Assembly (NCBI GenBank): GCA_023145575.1
Contig: JAGLDN010000304.1
Coordinates: 1-7,706, forward strand
DNA from: Psychromonas sp.
GTDB taxonomy: Bacteria > Pseudomonadota > Gammaproteobacteria > Enterobacterales > Psychromonadaceae
DNA length: 7,706 nucleotides
Reading direction: 5' to 3'
The notes below the pieces were generated by a model. That model ran no database searches, was not told the origin of the DNA, and was given only the letters and a program-made list of their open reading frames with translations. Made by a program: the position numbers and the translations under genes. Below, piece by piece: positions 1-6,583 of the stretch. Positions within the stretch are counted from its first letter, which is position 1, and the number at the start of each line of letters is the position of its first letter.

Positions 1-62
1 ACTGGCTTCAACTGCGTAACATCAGCTAAGTAAAAATGCCATCGCATCACTTGAAGTTATTC
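1..62 (+). repeat. Possible right end of a diverged intergenic repeat copy
   Basis: The stretch ACTGCGTAACA at 11-21 resembles the block ACTGYGTTACAA found in both clear repeat copies of this window. GCATCACTTGAAGTTAT at 44-60 resembles the repeat terminus, which reads GCATCTTGAAGTAACAT in the reverse complement of 5134-5150. The order of the two blocks is that of a right-hand element end in plus orientation, but the segment between them is about 45 bp shorter than in the 5133-5410 copy. It may be a diverged or internally deleted end, with the rest lying before the window. Support is motif-level only. Confidence 0.35.
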
Positions 63-400
63 TTTGCTTCCTTCACGAGGACAAGAAATGAATCAATTAG
101 TGTAAAAGCCAACCGTATTTTTAGTCATTGTTATAACTATCATCATTGAGCGAGTGAAGTCATCAAGTATAAAGAAAACAAAATTATCGGCTGGAAGTTA
201 GAAGTGTGAATGTTTTAATCGAAGTGAATCTTTTAAGGAGCAAGTAAGATGTTTTCCCCACGATAGCGGATCTGCTTTTATTAAAAGCGAACAATTAAGA
301 GTTTTAAGAGCCGTTAATAATCAGGCATTATTGAATGTTTCTCTTTGATTTGATATCGATCTTATGCAGGTTAAAGGATTTTAAATCATCACCCCATTAC
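63..400. other. Gene-free stretch downstream of flrC
   Basis: No intact gene is visible on either strand in the 338 bases beyond the flrC stop. In Vibrio and Pseudomonas fliE follows flrC/fleR, but no fliE reading frame is present here. Two small hairpins can be drawn: GCTTTT-ATT-AAAAGC at 274-288 and AATAAT-CAGGC-ATTATT at 316-332. Neither is followed by a T-run on the flrC strand, so no rho-independent terminator for flrBC can be claimed. A strong ribosome-binding-site sequence leads into a broken mini-ORF, listed separately. Confidence 0.5.
249..348 (+). pseudogene. Possible frame-broken small ORF
   Basis: A perfect AAGGAG (235-240) sits 8 bases before an ATG at 249, but that frame stops after five codons (MFSPR). 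The +1 frame is open from 202 to a TGA at 346-348 and reads plausibly as protein (SAFIKSEQLRVLRAVNNQAL), yet it has no usable start codon. Removing one base from the TTTTCCCC run at 252-259 would join the ATG to this frame and give a peptide of about 32 residues. It could be a decayed small gene, a sequencing error in a homopolymer, or chance. I do not recognise the peptide. Confidence 0.2.
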
Positions 401-1810
401 TCAGCTCGGTAACATAAGCCCCTGATCTTTCATTTTTGCGATTTTATACCGCAATGTACGCGGGCTTATTTTTAGGAGCTCTGCAACGTCTTTTCGTTTA
501 CCTTTACAGACACTTAGTGCATCTAAAATAGTTTGTTGCTCTTGTATTTTCAACCCATTTCCGTTGTTTATTATTTCATACGGTTCAGTGACTTCATCAT
601 GATCCTCTTTTATATTGTTCGTGACGTCCGTTTTTAAAGAACTTTTAAATGAATCGCCTGCTAAATTAGCGAAGTTGCGTGCGTTAAGATCTTCTAAAAT
701 AAGATCCTTAGTTTCTATTTGCACGCCATTTGACAAAATGAGCGCACGTTGTATTACATTATCTAGCTCTCGTACATTCCCTGGCCATGAATAATCCCTT
801 AGCAAATTTTTAGCGTCTTTTGATAACGTTGGAATTGCTTGAGATCCTTGTAATGAATGCCCTTTTATTAAATGCTTAGAAAGAGGAATAATATCATCTT
901 TTCGCTCATTTAAAGGCAACCAAGCAAGTGGAAATACATTTAATCGATAATAAAGATCCTCACGAAATTCGCCGGCGTCAACCGCTTTTTTTATATCTCG
1001 ATTGCTCGTGGCTATCACGCGAATATTTAATTTAATCGTTTTGCGTGAGCCTAATCGTTCAACTTCACGCTCCTGTAATACTCGTAATAGTTTGACTTGT
1101 AATTCTAATGGCATTTCTGTTATTTCATCGAGTAAAATTGTACCATTTTGCGCTTGCTCAAATTTACCAGGGCACGCTTGAACAGCGCCTGTAAATGCGC
1201 CTTTTTCATAACCAAAGAGTGTTGATTCGAGCATGGTATCTGGAATTGCTCCACAGTTAATTGCAATAAAGGCTTCATCACGACGTGACGATTTATCGTG
1301 TAAATAACGTGACAACACCTCTTTCCCGCTACCGCTTGGGCCTGAAATTATTACCGAAGCATCACTTATAGCTACTTTCTCTGCCATTTTCAATAATGCC
1401 TCCGTTGTAGGATCACCAAATATAGGAGTGCATGATTCAACTTTATTGACTGGCGCATAGCGACTTACCTGGCTTAATAATACTTCAGGTGAAAACGGTT
1501 TTGCTAAGTAATCAATTGCGCCATCACGCATTGCTTTCACCGCATCATCTATTTTTGCATAGGCCGTCATTAATAATACTGGCAATATCGGAAATTTTGA
1601 TTTTATACTTTTCAATAACGATAAACCTGACATTCCGCCCATTTGAATATCACTTATAACTAAATCGAATGATTTCTTATTTAATAATAGTAGCGCCGCT
1701 TCTGCACTCTCAACTTCACTGCATTGATAGCCAGCAAGTGCCAAAGTATCTACTAATGCTTCACGAAGTCCAGCATCATCTTCCACGATTAATAATTGAG
1801 CTTGTGTCAT
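401..1810 (-). CDS. flrC: FlrC, sigma-54-dependent flagellar response regulator
   Basis: This 469-aa NtrC-type activator is phosphorylated by FlrB and, by family knowledge, drives sigma-54 transcription of hook-basal-body and flagellin genes. A receiver domain covers residues 5-118, with acidic pocket E10/D11/D12, phospho-acceptor D54, T82 and K104. The AAA+ domain (about 130-370) has Walker A GPSGSGKE at 157-164, the sigma-54 contact loop GAFTGA at 204-209, Walker B TILLDE at 224-229, the arginine-finger region at 283-293 and WPGNVREL at 342-349. A polar linker (about 376-420) leads to a Fis-type helix-turn-helix at 421-463 (GKRKDVAELLKISPRTLRYK). GGAG lies 7 bases before the ATG, inside the end of flrB, which ends one base earlier, so the two are probably translationally coupled. 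D54 and all AAA+ motifs are intact, and the length is normal for FlrC/FleR. Confidence 0.96.
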   Translation of the reverse strand: MTQAQLLIVEDDAGLREALVDTLALAGYQCSEVESAEAALLLLNKKSFDLVISDIQMGGMSGLSLLKSIKSKFPILPVLLMTAYAKIDDAVKAMRDGAIDYLAKPFSPEVLLSQVSRYAPVNKVESCTPIFGDPTTEALLKMAEKVAISDASVIISGPSGSGKEVLSRYLHDKSSRRDEAFIAINCGAIPDTMLESTLFGYEKGAFTGAVQACPGKFEQAQNGTILLDEITEMPLELQVKLLRVLQEREVERLGSRKTIKLNIRVIATSNRDIKKAVDAGEFREDLYYRLNVFPLAWLPLNERKDDIIPLSKHLIKGHSLQGSQAIPTLSKDAKNLLRDYSWPGNVRELDNVIQRALILSNGVQIETKDLILEDLNARNFANLAGDSFKSSLKTDVTNNIKEDHDEVTEPYEIINNGNGLKIQEQQTILDALSVCKGKRKDVAELLKISPRTLRYKIAKMKDQGLMLPS

Positions 1811-1811
1811 A

Positions 1812-2915
1812 TTACGCTCCTATTACTTGATTAATTTCTGCGTTATTTAGTAAATAACTTTCTCGTTGTAATGGTAATATAAGTGAAAAGCAACTTCCTT
1901 TACCAAATTCTGATTTTATTTCAACATTACCATTATGGGATTTAATGATAGATTGAACAACCGCAAGTCCAAGCCCAGTGCCATGCGATTTAGTTGTATA
2001 AAAGGCTTCCATCACTTTAGAAATATCTTCTTTTTTAATACCTGGACCATTATCCATCACTGAAATTTCAACGAATTGATGTGCTCTCCGAATCGCTCGA
2101 ATATACAGTTTTGTCCCTTTTCCTGTAGCTTCAATAGCATTTGATATCAGATTGGTTATTGCACTAGAAAGTGCACTTTTATTCGCTATAATAAGTAGAT
2201 CTGGATCGGGTAATGCACAAGTAATATGCCCATGTACTTGTGAAATCATACTTTCACTTGCATTGTTTACATCTTCAAGTAATGACGAGATAGACACCTC
2301 CTCAATAATTTTTTGATCGCCACTACGTGCAAAGAGAAGCATATCGTTAACTTGTGTCTCAAGATCATTCAAACGGTTCATTAATTTACCTTGGAAACGC
2401 TGTCGACAAGATTCATTTAAGGTTTTGTTAGCTAGGTTAGCGCCATATAACATGGCAGCAGAAAGCGGTGTTCTTATTTGATGCGCTAATGACGTAACCA
2501 TTTTGCCAAGTGATGACAAGCGTTGCAATTTTGCAACATGATCTTGTAATTCTCTGGTAGCGGTCAAATCAGTGAGTAAAATAAGTTGTCCTGGCTGGCC
2601 ATTAAGTGAAGAAATTGATAATTGAATTTTACTGCCATTTTTTAGCGAAATTTCATGACCATCATCATTTTTTGGCGAAAATGAACGTTTTATAATGTCA
2701 TTCCAACGACAGCCAACCAGTGGCTCATCCAATAAAGTTGATGCCACGCGATTCGCTTGTACGATATAACCATTGCCATCTATAATAATTAACCCAGAAG
2801 GTAATTCATTGTATAGTTGTTCCATATAGCTTGCTTGTTCGCGTAAATGATCAAGCTCACCTTGGAAAGATTCTTTTGCAAGTGTAGTACATTCAGTATT
2901 TATGTCTCTCATCAT
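1812..2915 (-). CDS. flrB: FlrB, cytosolic sensor histidine kinase for FlrC
   Basis: This 367-aa kinase has no transmembrane segment, as in FlrB/FleS, so it should sense a cytoplasmic cue such as flagellar assembly state. An N-terminal coiled stretch (about 15-35) leads to a PAS-like domain (about 36-118, LPSGLIIIDGNGYIVQANR). The HisKA box carries phospho-acceptor H145 in LAHQIRTPLSAA; Q after His rather than E is typical of the FlrB/FleS group. The HATPase domain has the N box (NLISNAIEA, 255-263), G1 (DNGPGI, 288-293), TTK at 307-309 and G2 (GTGLGL, 312-317). Two ATGs open the gene; AGG at a suitable distance favours either one (2915 or 2912). It is the first gene of the flrBC unit and lies about 25 nt downstream of the predicted sigma-54 transcription start. 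The partner regulator is the adjacent FlrC. Confidence 0.95.
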   Translation of the reverse strand: MMRDINTECTTLAKESFQGELDHLREQASYMEQLYNELPSGLIIIDGNGYIVQANRVASTLLDEPLVGCRWNDIIKRSFSPKNDDGHEISLKNGSKIQLSISSLNGQPGQLILLTDLTATRELQDHVAKLQRLSSLGKMVTSLAHQIRTPLSAAMLYGANLANKTLNESCRQRFQGKLMNRLNDLETQVNDMLLFARSGDQKIIEEVSISSLLEDVNNASESMISQVHGHITCALPDPDLLIIANKSALSSAITNLISNAIEATGKGTKLYIRAIRRAHQFVEISVMDNGPGIKKEDISKVMEAFYTTKSHGTGLGLAVVQSIIKSHNGNVEIKSEFGKGSCFSLILPLQRESYLLNNAEINQVIGA

Positions 2916-2950
2916 ATAAGCCTAATTAATGTTAATCTTAGTAATCATTT

Positions 2951-2966
2951 AGCAAAAATCACGCCA
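2951..2966 (-). promoter_or_regulatory. Sigma-54 promoter of flrBC
   Basis: On the minus strand this reads TGGCGTG-ATTT-TTGCT, a near-consensus -24/-12 promoter (TGGCACG-N4-TTGCW) with the exact GG-N10-GC spacing. Transcription should start near 2940, leaving a leader of about 25 nt before flrB. By family knowledge FlrA, encoded just upstream, is the expected activator. A dyad GTTG-N5-CAAC at 2979-2991, immediately upstream, might be part of an activator site, but this is inference. Confidence 0.85.
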
Positions 2967-3202
2967 ACGAATATTTCAGTTGAATTACAACAACTTAAAA
3001 ACAAAAAGACTGAAAAATGACATGCAAAAATTTTTTTAAGTCGCTTTTCTTTGTAATTAATAGTTATGACTGTATTCGAATCAAATGTTGACGTGATTGT
3101 GATCGCAAATGCAAATTGATAAGATATTTGTAGTGTATTCTATGCAATTTTACGCAGATAGGTGCAAAACAGTAGGGGGGGAAAGTGTTGTATATTCATC
3201 TT

Positions 3203-3222
3203 TCATTTTGAAGTGACATGGA
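3203..3222 (+). repeat. Eroded repeat arm (element-end orientation)
   Basis: The 20 bases starting TCATTTTGAAGTGACATG match the reverse complement of the outer end of the 5133-5410 copy (GCATCTTGAAGTAACAT) at about 16 of 20 positions. The match is short, so this is a suggestive rather than proven member of the family. Confidence 0.4.
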
Positions 3223-3542
3223 TATAGCTTTTATTGTAAATAATGTAAAAGATATTTCGGGTTATATTAGAAATTACCGGGTCATAGAAAATAGTCATCA
3301 CTGGTTTTAGTTGTTACATTTTGAGAGGATGAATGCCAAATTTATGTAGATGTACAAGGGCTTTATTAAATCTGATTAAATAAAATCCTTTTCAATGTAT
3401 TGTTGCGAGAAAAAGGCAAAAAGCCAATTGTGCTTAAAATTCAGATCTAATATATTGCGTAGTTAACATTTAACCATCCATGATCCCGCTCTGCTTTGCC
3501 AGCAAAGTCCTGACACATAAACTTATTTAGAAAAAAGTCCAA

Positions 3543-3578
3543 ATGACCTCAAGATATAGAATCAGCAACGTTAAATTT
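3543..3578 (+). repeat. Eroded repeat arm just downstream of flrA
   Basis: ATGACCTCAAGAT followed by ATCAG and then AAATT reproduces, in order and at nearly the same spacing, the solo arm at 5443 (ATGTTACCTCAAGATGC, ATCAG, CAAATT), with a 2-base gap near the start. It ends about 25 bases from the flrA stop codon, so repeat sequence abuts the 3' end of flrA. Confidence 0.5.
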
Positions 3579-3603
3579 AAGATGGTAAATCTCAAAAATA
3601 ATT

Positions 3604-5037
3604 TTATTTATTTAAACCATATTTTTTCATTTTTTCAATAAGCGTTGTCCGCTGCATTGACAATAATTTAGCAGCATGAGAAACAATACCTTTTTGAACG
3701 TCAAGTGCTTGACGGATCATCTCCATTTCATATTCTGCAAGTTTATTTTTAAGATCAATTCCGTCTTCAGGTAAACCGTCTAAAAATCCTGTTGTTTCAA
3801 TGACGTCTTCACTCAATAGATCTACCTCATCAGAAAACAAGTCATTAAGCGCATCACGCTCTGCAATGATTTCCTGTTCGGCATTTAATTTAACCGGCAC
3901 GGTATCTTCTGTGTGTCCATCACCATGACGATAGTGAATCGGTAAATCATTCAAATCTACTATTTTATTAGGGTATAAAATCAATAATCTTTCCAATAAA
4001 TTAGACAATTCTCGTATATTACCTGGCCATGTGTGTTGCATTAGAGAATCTAAGGATCGCTGTGTAAAACGTAATGAAACATGGTGATCTTTTTCTAATC
4101 TAAATAACAATTCTTGTAGCAGTAATGGGATATCTTCCGTTCTGTCACGCAGTGCTGGTTTATCAATTGGAAATACATTTAAACGATAAAAAAGATCTTC
4201 TCTAAAGGACCCTTCCTTAATTAGTTTTTGAAGATCTCTATGCGTAGCTGCAATAATGCGTACATCGGCTTTAATTGTTTTAGTGCCACCGACTCGTTCA
4301 AAAGAACGCTCTTGTAAAATGCGTAATAACTTGACTTGCATAGGCAGCGGCATATCTCCAATTTCATCCAAAAATATCGTGCCACCACAGGCTAATTCAA
4401 AACGCCCTTTTCGTTTGGTAAAAGCACCAGTGAATGCACCTTTTTCATGGCCAAACAACTCACTTTCAAGCAATTCAGAGGGTATTGCTCCACAGTTAAT
4501 CGGCACAAAAGGACCTTTTTTACGTCCAGATAGATTATGTATCGCGCTAGCAACCACTTCTTTACCCGTCCCAGACTCTCCTAATATCATTACGTTTGCA
4601 TGAGTCGTTGCAACTTGCTCTACCAAATAACGAATTTGTCTAATTTTGGTCCCTTGCCCGACAAGCATTGCGCTAAGGTATTGACTTGATTTTTTAGGTT
4701 TATCTCTTGGGCTATGATACGACTGGCATTGGTATAGTAACGTCATTAATTTTGTATGTTCAATTGGTAGCGTTAATTGGCCAATATAATTGTCAAATGC
4801 TTTGTTATCAAACTCAAACAATGTGAGAAAAGGTGTTTGCGGATAATTAGATAATACATCTTCACAGCCACCTTCGCCTAAAATGATAAAAGAAGGAGGG
4901 GCTTTTGTGACTTGATTATATAGATCATCAAAATCCACCACTAAAGTACTTTTTCCAATAAAATGAAAAATAGTTTTCAGCTCGTTCTGTTGAGGTTGAT
5001 CACATTTAACTAAATAGATAAGTGATTTTAATTCCAT
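3604..5037 (-). CDS. flrA: FlrA, sigma-54-dependent flagellar master regulator
   Basis: This enhancer-binding protein sits at the top of the polar flagellar hierarchy and with sigma-54 activates early genes, including flrBC. I chose the ATG at 5035-5037 (477 aa, MELKSLIYLVK) because AGGA lies at ideal spacing; an upstream ATG at 5076 would add 13 residues without family support. Residues 1-115 form the divergent FleQ-type N-terminal domain, without a clear phospho-acceptor pocket. The AAA+ domain (about 122-365) has Walker A GESGTGKE at 153-160, GAFTGA at 200-205, Walker B TIFLDE at 220-225, the arginine-finger region at 279-288 and WPGNIREL at 337-344. An acidic linker (about 372-428) precedes the Fis-type helix-turn-helix (430-475, AAKLLSMQRTTLIEKMKKYG), a FlrA/FleQ hallmark. 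LafK of lateral flagella is a relative, but flrBC next door favours FlrA. The repeat copy starts about 95 bp upstream. Confidence 0.95.
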   Translation of the reverse strand: MELKSLIYLVKCDQPQQNELKTIFHFIGKSTLVVDFDDLYNQVTKAPPSFIILGEGGCEDVLSNYPQTPFLTLFEFDNKAFDNYIGQLTLPIEHTKLMTLLYQCQSYHSPRDKPKKSSQYLSAMLVGQGTKIRQIRYLVEQVATTHANVMILGESGTGKEVVASAIHNLSGRKKGPFVPINCGAIPSELLESELFGHEKGAFTGAFTKRKGRFELACGGTIFLDEIGDMPLPMQVKLLRILQERSFERVGGTKTIKADVRIIAATHRDLQKLIKEGSFREDLFYRLNVFPIDKPALRDRTEDIPLLLQELLFRLEKDHHVSLRFTQRSLDSLMQHTWPGNIRELSNLLERLLILYPNKIVDLNDLPIHYRHGDGHTEDTVPVKLNAEQEIIAERDALNDLFSDEVDLLSEDVIETTGFLDGLPEDGIDLKNKLAEYEMEMIRQALDVQKGIVSHAAKLLSMQRTTLIEKMKKYGLNK

Positions 5038-5061
5038 ATTTATCCTGATTAATTCGATGTT

Positions 5062-5067
5062 AGTATA
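5062..5067 (-). promoter_or_regulatory. Possible -10 box for flrA
   Basis: On the minus strand TATACT lies 25 bases before the flrA ATG in very AT-rich DNA. There is no convincing -35 hexamer 17 bases upstream and no GG-N10-GC sigma-54 signature, so a sigma-70-type start, common for class I flagellar regulators, is only a guess. Confidence 0.25.
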
Positions 5068-5132
5068 ATATAGCAAGGGATTTTAAATTGCTTAGCTTAT
5101 AATTAACTGTATTTAAAAAATTAATATATTTC

Positions 5133-5410
5133 TATGTTACTTCAAGATGCAACGTCAGATCTGTGAATTATGCCGAAATGCGAGGTACAAAATAAGTTGC
5201 TAACTTTCTTTTTTAAATGTTGTAACACAGTAATTGTTGTAGAGGCCTGCCTCGCAGGGGTAATATATCTGCACAAATCTAGGTTGTTATAAAATATCGA
5301 ATTAGCGAAACTCGTTAAGAATTAAAGTCTTTATTTAATCATCAGGAGAACAATTTTATACCGAGTATTTCGGCACAATTTGTCTTGCTGATTTTTCATC
5401 TTGAACATTC
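5133..5410 (-). repeat. MITE-like intergenic repeat, copy 1 (about 280 bp)
   Basis: The left arm (5134-5192) and the reverse complement of the right arm (5352-5408) align over about 50 bases at roughly 70% identity by eye. Shared blocks include ATGTT, CAAGATG, TCAG, AATT, TGCCGAAAT, GGTA and AAAAT, so the element has long imperfect terminal inverted repeats. The centre holds a hairpin CCTGC-CTC-GCAGG (5246-5258). There is no coding capacity for a transposase, hence the MITE-like label. Read on the minus strand it is collinear with the copy at the right end of the window. It lies between flrA and fliS, the divergent intergenic region. No target-site duplication is obvious. Confidence 0.7.
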
Positions 5411-5440
5411 GAAAATTGTTATTGTTTGTATTATCTATAC

Positions 5441-5500
5441 TGATGTTACCTCAAGATGCAACATCAGATAAGCAAATTGTGAACGGACCAAGTGTAAAAA
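5441..5500 (+). repeat. Solo arm of the same repeat
   Basis: Positions 5443-5469 repeat 5134-5160 with 25 of 27 bases identical, in direct orientation (ATGTTAC-Y-TCAAGATGCAAC-R-TCAGAT). Beyond that it matches the right arm of copy 1 better: CAAATTGTG, then 12-13 variable bases, then a TAAAATTG-like block. It could be a solo terminal arm left by deletion of a second element, or an arm acting as a structured RNA or protein site upstream of fliS. Confidence 0.65.
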
Positions 5501-5533
5501 TTGATCTATAAGAAGTTTACATATTCGAGTATA

Positions 5534-5563
5534 TTGAGTCTCTTATTATTTTTATATTATAAT
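5534..5563 (+). promoter_or_regulatory. Possible sigma-70 promoter upstream of fliS
   Basis: TTGAGT (5534-5539) and a perfect TATAAT (5558-5563) are separated by 18 bases. In DNA this AT-rich a chance match is easy, and the sigma-54 site downstream is the better candidate for fliS. Confidence 0.3.
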
Positions 5564-5604
5564 CACATTATTTAAAAATTGTACTACACTAGATTAAAAA
5601 CACT

Positions 5605-5620
5605 TGGTATATTTATTGCT
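5605..5620 (+). promoter_or_regulatory. Sigma-54-type promoter of fliS-fliT
   Basis: TGGTATA-TTTA-TTGCT has the exact GG-N10-GC spacing and a full TTGCT -12 element; only the CACG part of the -24 element is degenerate. Transcription would start near 5631, giving a leader of about 29 nt before the fliS ATG. Flagellar chaperone genes are commonly under FlrA or FlrC with sigma-54 in this group, so position and function agree. Confidence 0.65.
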
Positions 5621-5659
5621 CTACCTGATAATCATCATTTCATAATTTAGGGATATGTT

Positions 5660-6052
5660 ATGCGTTCATCATTAAAGAAATATCAAAATAGTAATCTGGC
5701 TCATGTTGAGCATGCTGATCCACATACCCTTATTTCTCTGGTATTCCAACATATACTTGGCAACATAGCTGCTGCTAAAGGTGCAGTAGATAGAAAGCAA
5801 ATAGAAGCTAAAAACAAAATGCTTTCTAAAGTTATTGGGTTAATTGGTGAATTACAACTTAGTTTAGATATGAAAAGTGGTGGTGAAATTTCGGAAAATC
5901 TTTACAATTTGTATGGCTACATGATTTCACAAGTTAACAAAGCTAATTTAAATAATGATAATTCAATACTTGATGAAGTAGCTAGGCTCATTCTAGAAAT
6001 AAAATCTGGGTGGGATGCTATCCCGCAAGATATTCGTAAGCAATACGGATAA
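5660..6052 (+). CDS. fliS: FliS, flagellin export chaperone
   Basis: This 130-aa helical protein matches FliS in length and pattern. Family members bind the C-terminus of flagellin in the cytosol, prevent premature polymerisation and deliver it to the export gate. Visible hallmarks are an early Tyr (Y8), the HADPHTLISLVFQHILGNIAAAKGA segment (18-42), a second helix ending in ELQLSLD (64-70), GGEISENLYNLYGYM (74-88), QVNKAN (91-96) and the C-terminal LILEIKSGW (110-118). TAGGGA lies 6 bases before the ATG. It is transcribed divergently from flrA, with fliT-like following 10 bases after its stop. In Vibrio and Pseudomonas fliS and the flrA/fleQ homologue share a strand, so the orientation here is unusual. 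No flagellin or fliD gene is in the window. Confidence 0.92.
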   Translation: MRSSLKKYQNSNLAHVEHADPHTLISLVFQHILGNIAAAKGAVDRKQIEAKNKMLSKVIGLIGELQLSLDMKSGGEISENLYNLYGYMISQVNKANLNNDNSILDEVARLILEIKSGWDAIPQDIRKQYG

Positions 6053-6062
6053 TTAAAAAATC

Positions 6063-6359
6063 ATGGATATAAATACTGAACTACGACAATTATTCACAAT
6101 GGAAAGTGAACTAAAAAGATTACTTAAAAATAAAGAGGTTGAAAAATTTCATCAACGTCAGCAGTTTTTTACCGATCAAGTTAGTATATTCCTAAAACAA
6201 AATAGTCCAGATGTTTTAACGCCAGTAATGAAGGATCTTAAACTCCTTGAAAAAAGAGTAGGTCACCTTTGCTCAGAAGCTGACATTTATATGCAGGAAT
6301 TAAAAGCAATGTCTTTATTGCAACAACGTAATAAAAATAAATTAAATGCTTATAAATAA
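6063..6359 (+). CDS. fliT: FliT-like flagellar chaperone
   Basis: This 98-aa, highly charged, all-helical protein is predicted as FliT/FlaI-like mainly from size, composition and its place directly after fliS. FliT proteins bind the filament-cap protein FliD and export components in the cytosol. Heptad-like stretches are visible (about 5-45, with ELRQLFTMESELKRLLKN, and 55-95, with KDLKLLEKRVGHL). There are no membrane or signal segments. The ATG follows the fliS stop by 10 bases and has only a weak ribosome-binding sequence (GGAT, about 12 bases away), so it probably depends on coupling to fliS. It is shorter than Salmonella FliT (about 120 aa) but near Vibrio FlaI-type sizes. Sequence identity alone would not prove the name. 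Confidence 0.65.
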   Translation: MDINTELRQLFTMESELKRLLKNKEVEKFHQRQQFFTDQVSIFLKQNSPDVLTPVMKDLKLLEKRVGHLCSEADIYMQELKAMSLLQQRNKNKLNAYK

Positions 6360-6583
6360 GCGAGTAAATAATAGGGTTTTTACATTTAATAGCTTATGTT
6401 ACGCAGCAGATGCCAGTTTGTGATGCAAAGCCTAAATTGCTGCTTTATGTACTTTGATATAAAGTTTCGTTTTTAAACCGAACGTTGTCAGTCCTTTTTT
6501 AGGATTGTAGTGGGTAATGGATCAAAATAGGATCCTGAAAATAATTGTCAAACATCGCTTTTTATTTAAAATAATTCGATAAA

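Larger units (their letters stand above)
2967..3603. other. Long flrA-flrB intergenic region with eroded repeat pieces
   Basis: In related bacteria flrA and flrB are much closer together; here 688 bp separate them. No convincing gene is present. Repeat-like pieces occur at 3203-3222 and 3543-3578 (listed separately), and GATTAAATAAA at 3374-3384 matches the interior of the repeat copy at 5133-5410. Other marks are a run of seven G at 3175-3181, an A5T7 tract near 3026-3037 and a short hairpin CTTTG-CCAG-CAAAG at 3494-3507. The hairpin has no T-run on the flrA strand, so it is not a clear terminator. The region probably gained length by insertion and decay of repeat copies. Confidence 0.5.

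Noticed and set aside
184..191. Minus strand reads GCCGATAA, the exact sigma-28 -10 consensus.
   Set aside because: No TAAA-type -35 element at the required 15-base spacing, and no gene start visible downstream on that strand inside the window; treated as chance.
3218..3310. A 30-codon ORF on the plus strand starting at ATG 3218.
   Set aside because: Weak ribosome-binding site, overlap with a repeat arm, and no recognisable protein feature.
4256..4603. A 115-codon open frame on the plus strand.
   Set aside because: It lies entirely antisense within the conserved AAA+ domain of flrA and has no plausible protein features; a shadow of the real gene.
5038..5076. An upstream ATG adding 13 residues to FlrA.
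   Set aside because: The internal ATG at 5037 has AGGA at proper spacing, and the extra residues (YYTNIELIRIN) do not look like the FlrA N-terminus.
5133..5500. The repeat arms as a CRISPR array.
   Set aside because: Only two direct copies with a 309-base offset, no regular spacers and no cas genes.
5624..5631. CCTGATAA before fliS as a sigma-28 -10 box.
   Set aside because: Only 6 of 8 matches and the nearest TAAA is 25 bases upstream; the overlapping sigma-54 signature fits better.
6395..6440. TATGTTAC plus CAGATGCC as another repeat arm after fliT.
   Set aside because: Only short blocks match and an extra base is needed; too weak to list as a separate repeat.
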